Source: CAYJAZ01 sp964369185
GTDB lineage: Bacteria > Desulfobacterota > Desulfovibrionia > Desulfovibrionales > Desulfovibrionaceae
NCBI GenBank assembly: GCA_964369185.1
Contig: CAYJEN010000017.1
Location: 1 to 27,840, forward strand
DNA: 27,840 bases
Direction of reading: 5' to 3'
Within the stretch, counting starts at the first letter, position 1; each line of letters opens with the position of its first letter. Shown here piece by piece: positions 23,928 through 27,840 of the stretch. Made by a program: the position numbers and the translations under genes. The notes under the pieces were generated by a model that worked only from the letters and a program-made list of their open reading frames with translations, did not search any database and was not told the origin of the DNA.

Positions 23928-24554
23928 ATGTATAAAACTAAGAACCTAACATATAAAGATTTTATCAAGTACAAAGATATAAGCGTACTAGAAGGTAAAA
24001 TAAATTTTATTATAGGTGAAAGCGGTTGTGGAAAAAGTACACTACTCAAACTCCTAAATAAGACTGAGAATTTCTCATCTGGTGAAATTTTCTATAAAAA
24101 CAAGCCTATTTGTGAATATGAAAGTATAGCTTTACGAAAAGAAGTAAAACTTATCTCTCAATGCCCATTTTTATTTTCAAGAACAATCAAAGAAAATTTT
24201 GCTCTATTTTATAACTATTGTGAAGAAGAAATAATATCTGAAGAGCGAATGAAGCTCTTCTTAGATATTATGGAGGCTAACTTCAGTCTAGATTCTGAAT
24301 GCGATAAATTATCGGGCGGTGAAAAACAAAGAGTTTATATTGCTATTTGCCTTTCAATGGAAGCTGAAACTATTATGCTTGATGAAGCCACCTCTGCTTT
24401 AGATTGCAAACTTAGCCATAAAATTCTTGAAAATTTAGTGAGTTATACAAAGAACAACAAAAAGACAATGCTTATTATCAGCCATGATAATTCTTTGGTT
24501 GAAAAATTTGCTGAACATGTTATAGATTTAAACGGAGTAAAAACTAATGGATAA
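23928..24554 (+). CDS. fetA: FetA/YbbL-like ABC transporter ATP-binding protein
   Basis: 208 residues, a single ABC domain: Walker A GESGCGKST (about 30-38), Q-loop around LISQCPFLFS, signature LSGGEKQR (about 128-135), Walker B and D-loop IMLDEATSALD (about 149-159), and the switch His in LIISHD. The short length and its partner, a UPF0014/FetB permease whose gene overlaps by 8 bases, identify the YbbL-YbbM/FetAB type. In E. coli that pair is linked to iron export and peroxide resistance. It is divergent from padR, with the 13-bp repeat array upstream. Confidence 0.85.
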   Translation: MYKTKNLTYKDFIKYKDISVLEGKINFIIGESGCGKSTLLKLLNKTENFSSGEIFYKNKPICEYESIALRKEVKLISQCPFLFSRTIKENFALFYNYCEEEIISEERMKLFLDIMEANFSLDSECDKLSGGEKQRVYIAICLSMEAETIMLDEATSALDCKLSHKILENLVSYTKNNKKTMLIISHDNSLVEKFAEHVIDLNGVKTNG

Positions 24555-25320
24555 TGCAGTTCATATAAATATCTTTAATTTTTCTCTTATTTATCTGCTT
24601 CTTTTGCTTGTAGGCTTTGTGATGAAGCTTAGTAACATATCGCAGACAAAGCTACTTTTCATTGCAAGCGTTAGAATGACAGCTCAATTAGTGCTGGCAG
24701 GTTATGTTTTGATGTATCTTCTTGAGGAGGCGCACCCTCTGCTTGTTATGCTCTATGTAACTGCGATGACAGTTTTTGCAATTCAGCGTGTTCTATCGGT
24801 AAACAAAGGAATAAGTAGAAGATTTCAATATATAATAGCCGGCTCAATAAGTTTATCTGCAATTTTAATTATTGTATTTTTCATAACTGTTGTTGTTGGT
24901 GAAGGCATTTTGAATCCTCAATATCTTATCCCTATAAGCGGAATGATACTCGGGAACGCAATGACAGGGGTGGCACTTGGAGTAAAAACTTTTATCGCAA
25001 AAGTAAAAGATTCAAAACTACAAATTGAGGTTCTACTAAATCAAGGAGCAAGCCCAAAAAAAATTCTTCTGCCTATGGTGAATTTAGCTCTTGAAACTGC
25101 TCTACTTCCCACAATCAATACAATGATTGGCATGGGTATTGTTTCACTACCGGGCATGATGACAGGACAAATTCTTTCAGGTGAATCGCCAATGTCCGCT
25201 ATTTTATATCAAATATCAATAACGATATGCATTTCAACCGTTGTTTGTTTGGCGGTGTTCTTATCCCTAAACTTTGGCTATAGAACACTTTATAATAAAG
25301 AAAATCAGTTTATACTTTAG
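24547..25320 (+). CDS. fetB: FetB/YbbM-like (UPF0014) ABC permease
   Basis: 257 residues with about seven membrane spans. Family hallmarks visible are RMTAQLVLAGYVL near residue 42, ISGMILGNAMTGVALG (about 131-146), LNQGASPKKILLPMV (about 164-178, the coupling helix that docks the ATPase), and IGMGIVSLPGMMTGQILSG (about 199-217). The overlap with fetA implies coupled translation. Iron or another metal is the likely substrate, by family. The next gene, a Cys-rich DUF6485 protein, starts 9 bases after the stop and is probably in the same transcript. Confidence 0.9.
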   Translation: MDNAVHINIFNFSLIYLLLLLVGFVMKLSNISQTKLLFIASVRMTAQLVLAGYVLMYLLEEAHPLLVMLYVTAMTVFAIQRVLSVNKGISRRFQYIIAGSISLSAILIIVFFITVVVGEGILNPQYLIPISGMILGNAMTGVALGVKTFIAKVKDSKLQIEVLLNQGASPKKILLPMVNLALETALLPTINTMIGMGIVSLPGMMTGQILSGESPMSAILYQISITICISTVVCLAVFLSLNFGYRTLYNKENQFIL

Positions 25321-25329
25321 GAGGTATTT

Positions 25330-25512
25330 ATGAAAGCTAATCCAAATTGCTCATGCAAGAACACAAGCTGTAAGTTTCACGGTCAGTGCGCTGAGTGTAT
25401 TGAAAAACACAATGGTGCCGGTCAGTTACCTGAATGTATTTTCCCTAATCATGACGGCGATCGAACTCAGAAAAACTTTTATCTAAAGCTTAAAGAAAAA
25501 TTCGAGCAATAA
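25330..25512 (+). CDS. Cysteine-rich DUF6485 small protein
   Basis: 60 residues with the pattern CSCKNTSCKFHGQCAECIEKH and a final LPECIFP. The seven Cys and two His residues suggest a structural metal site. I recognise it as DUF6485, of unknown function. A perfect AGGAGG sits 7 bases before the ATG, and it follows fetB by 9 bases, so it is probably translated from the transporter transcript. A role with the metal transporter is a reasonable guess. Confidence 0.8.
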   Translation: MKANPNCSCKNTSCKFHGQCAECIEKHNGAGQLPECIFPNHDGDRTQKNFYLKLKEKFEQ

Positions 25513-25523
25513 GAAATACTTTT

Positions 25524-25569
25524 AGAGGGGGAAACCTCGCTTTATCAAAAAAACGTGGTTTCCTCCTCT
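25524..25569. other. Long hairpin after the fetAB-DUF6485 operon
   Basis: AGAGGGGGAAACCTCG (25524-25539) pairs with CGTGGTTTCCTCCTCT (25554-25569) over 16 positions with one mismatch and one G-T. The loop is A-rich. It lies between the plus-strand operon and the convergent dsbD gene, where a terminator is expected, but no T run follows on either strand. Its left arm resembles a sequence at 27580-27595. Confidence 0.6.
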
Positions 25570-25592
25570 CGAAAAATAACTATATCGAAATC

Positions 25593-27437
25593 TTAGAAAT
25601 GTAATTCTAAACTTTCCTTGAATTGATTGAGGGTAAATACATCTCGTAACAGGATTGGTGAATAGGCAAAAATCCCTTCAGGAAACATTGCTAAAAGCGG
25701 GATGCTTGCACTCTCTAAGGATTTTAGAAGAGCTTCGTTTTCCTCGTTTGGATAGGTAAGGTCAACTTTTACAAGTTTCAAGTTATATTCTTCAACTAAT
25801 GGTTGAATATTTTCATATGTTAACACTGTATTTTCAATAACTTTACAAGTTGGGCACCAGTCCGCTGTAAAGTCGACAATCATCGGAGTATTTCCAAGTT
25901 CAGCTTTAAATTCACTGTACGAATACGTGTGCCAAACCAATGAATTTTCGTCGTCAATTGGTCGAAATAGCATATAAGAACATGCAGTATGAACCATAAA
26001 TAGAACGCTCGCCCATAGTAAGGCATTCTTTTTGTTTTGAAAGAATGTATAAATCCATAAGAAAAATGCTACTAAAAAGATATAAATTAAAGATTTATAA
26101 AGCATTTCATCCGGTATGAATGATAAGAGATAAACTGTAGTTGCAAATAAGAAGAATGCAAGAATCTTCTCCATTACTCCCATCCAAGTGCCTGATTTAG
26201 GGATAAATCGTATAAATTGTGGGAAAATCGACAATAGAAGATACGGAGCCGCCATTCCAAGCCCTGTAGATATAAATACAAGTATAAGCAATGGAAGCGG
26301 TAATACAAGACTAAAACCAAGCACGCCACCAAGAAGAGGCCCTGAACAAGGTGTTGCTATAAGTGTAGTCATAAGCCCTTGAAAATATGAATCAATCCAT
26401 GTCCGTGATGATTTAGGTGAACGTATATTCATAAGCGGGAATGTAAATAGTCCCACAAAGGAAAGCCCAAGCATAAATATAAATCCGGCTAGAAGTATTA
26501 TAAAATATACGTTTTGGAAAAGTCCGCCCCAGATGATATCAAACACACCAAATAAAATTGCTAGAATTGTGAAAAGAGTCAAAACTCCTAGAGCAAAGAA
26601 AATTCCATGCACTCGCACAAGTTTATTTTGAGTTGCAATATCATGCTGACTTGCTTGAACTAATGATGCAATTTTTATCGCAATCACGGGTAATACACAA
26701 GGCATAAGATTCAGTATAAATCCTGCAAAAAATCCAAGTAAAAGAGCAAAAGAAAATGACTTCACTTCAAATGCTTGCGTCGCCGATTGCGGAGAGAAAT
26801 CAAAAGCAAAAGATTCTTCGCTCGCAGAAGAAAGAGGCAAAGCGACTACATTATTCGGTAGCTCTAATGAAATTGGACTTGAACTAATTTTTTCACTAAG
26901 CTTATCATTTACTTTATTAATCACTAAAGATTCTGAATTTTGGAATAAAGTATAGAATTTAGTATCTTCTAATCGAGGTAAAGCTTTATCTTTTGGAATC
27001 TCAAGCTCTATACTTTCTTTATAGGGAGTACAATTTATAGGCGTACACATTAAAAATGATACATCTAAATTTTCATCAGAAGTACTTGGAATAGTATTAT
27101 AAAGAAAAAAATACTGAACTTTTTCCTTATAGAGCAAAAGCTCTTTCTTTGTGAGTGGGTCATAACTCGCTGTAACTTTAGGATAATACAAAGTATATTC
27201 ATGGTTTAGCTTGAAAGAAGTTGGGTAATCTTTATATGTGGGCGCATATGTGTATGCATCATTTTTGAAGTCAGCTTCTAGGGCAAGAACAAGTTTTTCT
27301 GTATTGTTATCTTTAATATCTGTGTAGCTAAACCACTCTGTTTTAAAGTCCACATTTTTAGCATTAGAAACTTGTGGAAGAGCTAGACACAGAAAAAAAA
27401 TTAGTAAAATATATAAAATAGAATGAATTTTTTTCAT
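25593..27437 (-). CDS. dsbD: Thiol:disulfide interchange protein DsbD
   Basis: 614 residues. It carries electrons from cytoplasmic thioredoxin to periplasmic thiols. A signal peptide (about 1-26, ending SNAK) is followed by a periplasmic domain with C131 and C136 (MCTPINC). Next is an eight-span membrane domain with the redox cysteines in LNLMPCVLPVIAIK (C247) and LIATPCSGPLLGG (C364). The C-terminal thioredoxin-like domain has DFTADWCPTCKV (C528, C531). All three cysteine pairs are present, so it is complete. GAGGTTAAT precedes the ATG at 27437. It is convergent with the fetAB operon. Confidence 0.95.
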   Translation of the reverse strand: MKKIHSILYILLIFFLCLALPQVSNAKNVDFKTEWFSYTDIKDNNTEKLVLALEADFKNDAYTYAPTYKDYPTSFKLNHEYTLYYPKVTASYDPLTKKELLLYKEKVQYFFLYNTIPSTSDENLDVSFLMCTPINCTPYKESIELEIPKDKALPRLEDTKFYTLFQNSESLVINKVNDKLSEKISSSPISLELPNNVVALPLSSASEESFAFDFSPQSATQAFEVKSFSFALLLGFFAGFILNLMPCVLPVIAIKIASLVQASQHDIATQNKLVRVHGIFFALGVLTLFTILAILFGVFDIIWGGLFQNVYFIILLAGFIFMLGLSFVGLFTFPLMNIRSPKSSRTWIDSYFQGLMTTLIATPCSGPLLGGVLGFSLVLPLPLLILVFISTGLGMAAPYLLLSIFPQFIRFIPKSGTWMGVMEKILAFFLFATTVYLLSFIPDEMLYKSLIYIFLVAFFLWIYTFFQNKKNALLWASVLFMVHTACSYMLFRPIDDENSLVWHTYSYSEFKAELGNTPMIVDFTADWCPTCKVIENTVLTYENIQPLVEEYNLKLVKVDLTYPNEENEALLKSLESASIPLLAMFPEGIFAYSPILLRDVFTLNQFKESLELHF

Positions 27438-27840
27438 ATTAACCTCAAATTTATATTCATATTGAAAGTTTTATATTATAAAATATACGAAGCTTTTTTA
27501 CCATTATATAGAAAGTTATATCCTATACGACAAAAGTCAATCTTATGTTATAGCACGTGAATCTAATTTATGATTTCTTGAGGGGGAAAACCACGTTTCC
27601 TTAAAAAATAATTATTATTAATTCAAAACTCTATAAATTTTCTTATATTTTTAGTGTATCAAAAACATACAAAAAACTAAATAAAAAATCATCTTTTAGG
27701 CATAAAAAACACAAAAGAGTGAATTTAGAAACATACCCTAATATTAAATAGTTTAAATACTAACTATAAACTTGTTTACTTTTGAGTTTTTGAATGCTAA
27801 AGTGCCCTACATACTATTGAAAACTGGAGGACTACAGAAA
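27438..27840. other. Gene-free stretch at the right end
   Basis: About 400 AT-rich bases upstream of dsbD hold no open frame I would call a gene. They contain the dsbD promoter region, a copy of the GAGGGGGAAAACCACG element (27580-27595) and a reverse-oriented copy of the 19-bp repeat (27722-27740). A GGAGG at 27826-27830 near the edge looks like the ribosome site of a plus-strand gene that starts just outside. Confidence 0.6.
27722..27740 (-). repeat. 19-bp intergenic repeat, copy 5 (reverse)
   Basis: AATTTAGAAACATACCCTA, the exact reverse complement of TAGGGTATGTTTCTAAATT. Confidence 0.85.

Noticed and set aside
23381..27740. Composite transposon bounded by inverted copies 4 and 5 of the 19-bp repeat
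   Set aside because: No transposase inside, no target duplication outside, and the enclosed genes are ordinary chromosomal ones.

Overview
The window is AT-rich throughout. It looks like an anaerobic or microaerophilic Gram-negative host: there is an outer-envelope DsbD with a signal peptide, a NapH-like polyferredoxin, and a ColE1-type mobilisation module. The integrase N-terminus resembles those I associate with Desulfovibrionaceae or Negativicutes elements, but the species cannot be fixed from sequence alone.

Positions 1 to about 16,902 are one integrated mobilizable defence island. Its right end is marked by a displaced 3' half of an initiator tRNA-Met gene (16858-16902), followed by that tRNA's own orphaned terminator. 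A tyrosine integrase (15471-16694) sits just inside. The other end, where the tRNA should be reconstituted, lies left of position 1. Reading from right to left, which is the direction of transcription, the island carries: integrase; a translationally coupled pair of DUF262 proteins (a full GmrSD-like protein with an HNH/DUF1524 domain, and a second DUF262 protein without one); two gene remnants; a protein made of 22-residue DUF4116-like repeats; a TSCPD protein; a WYL-type regulator; an excisionase-like protein; a winged-helix-like protein; a candidate oriT; a MobC/MobA (MbeC/MbeA-like) relaxosome with a nested out-of-frame MbeD-like gene; a small XRE regulator; a KAP-family P-loop NTPase; and a type I restriction-modification operon (hsdM, hsdS, then a DUF2806 gene running off the left edge). 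No conjugation machinery is visible, so transfer would depend on a helper.

Positions 16,903 to 27,840 are chromosomal. They hold a polyferredoxin, a badly decayed metallo-beta-lactamase-fold gene that appears fused to a phosphatase fragment, an EamA transporter, a TrkA-domain potassium channel with two unrecognised membrane proteins, a PadR regulator divergent from a FetAB-like transporter, a Cys-rich DUF6485 protein and a DsbD thiol:disulfide interchange protein. A 19-bp intergenic repeat (consensus TAGGGTATGTTTCTAAATT) occurs five times in this part and was not seen in the island.

The strongest leads are the DUF262 pair, the nested MbeD-like frame, an operator shared by the WYL gene and the DUF4116-like gene, four GATAT boxes at exact 13-bp spacing between padR and fetA, and the intergenic repeat family.
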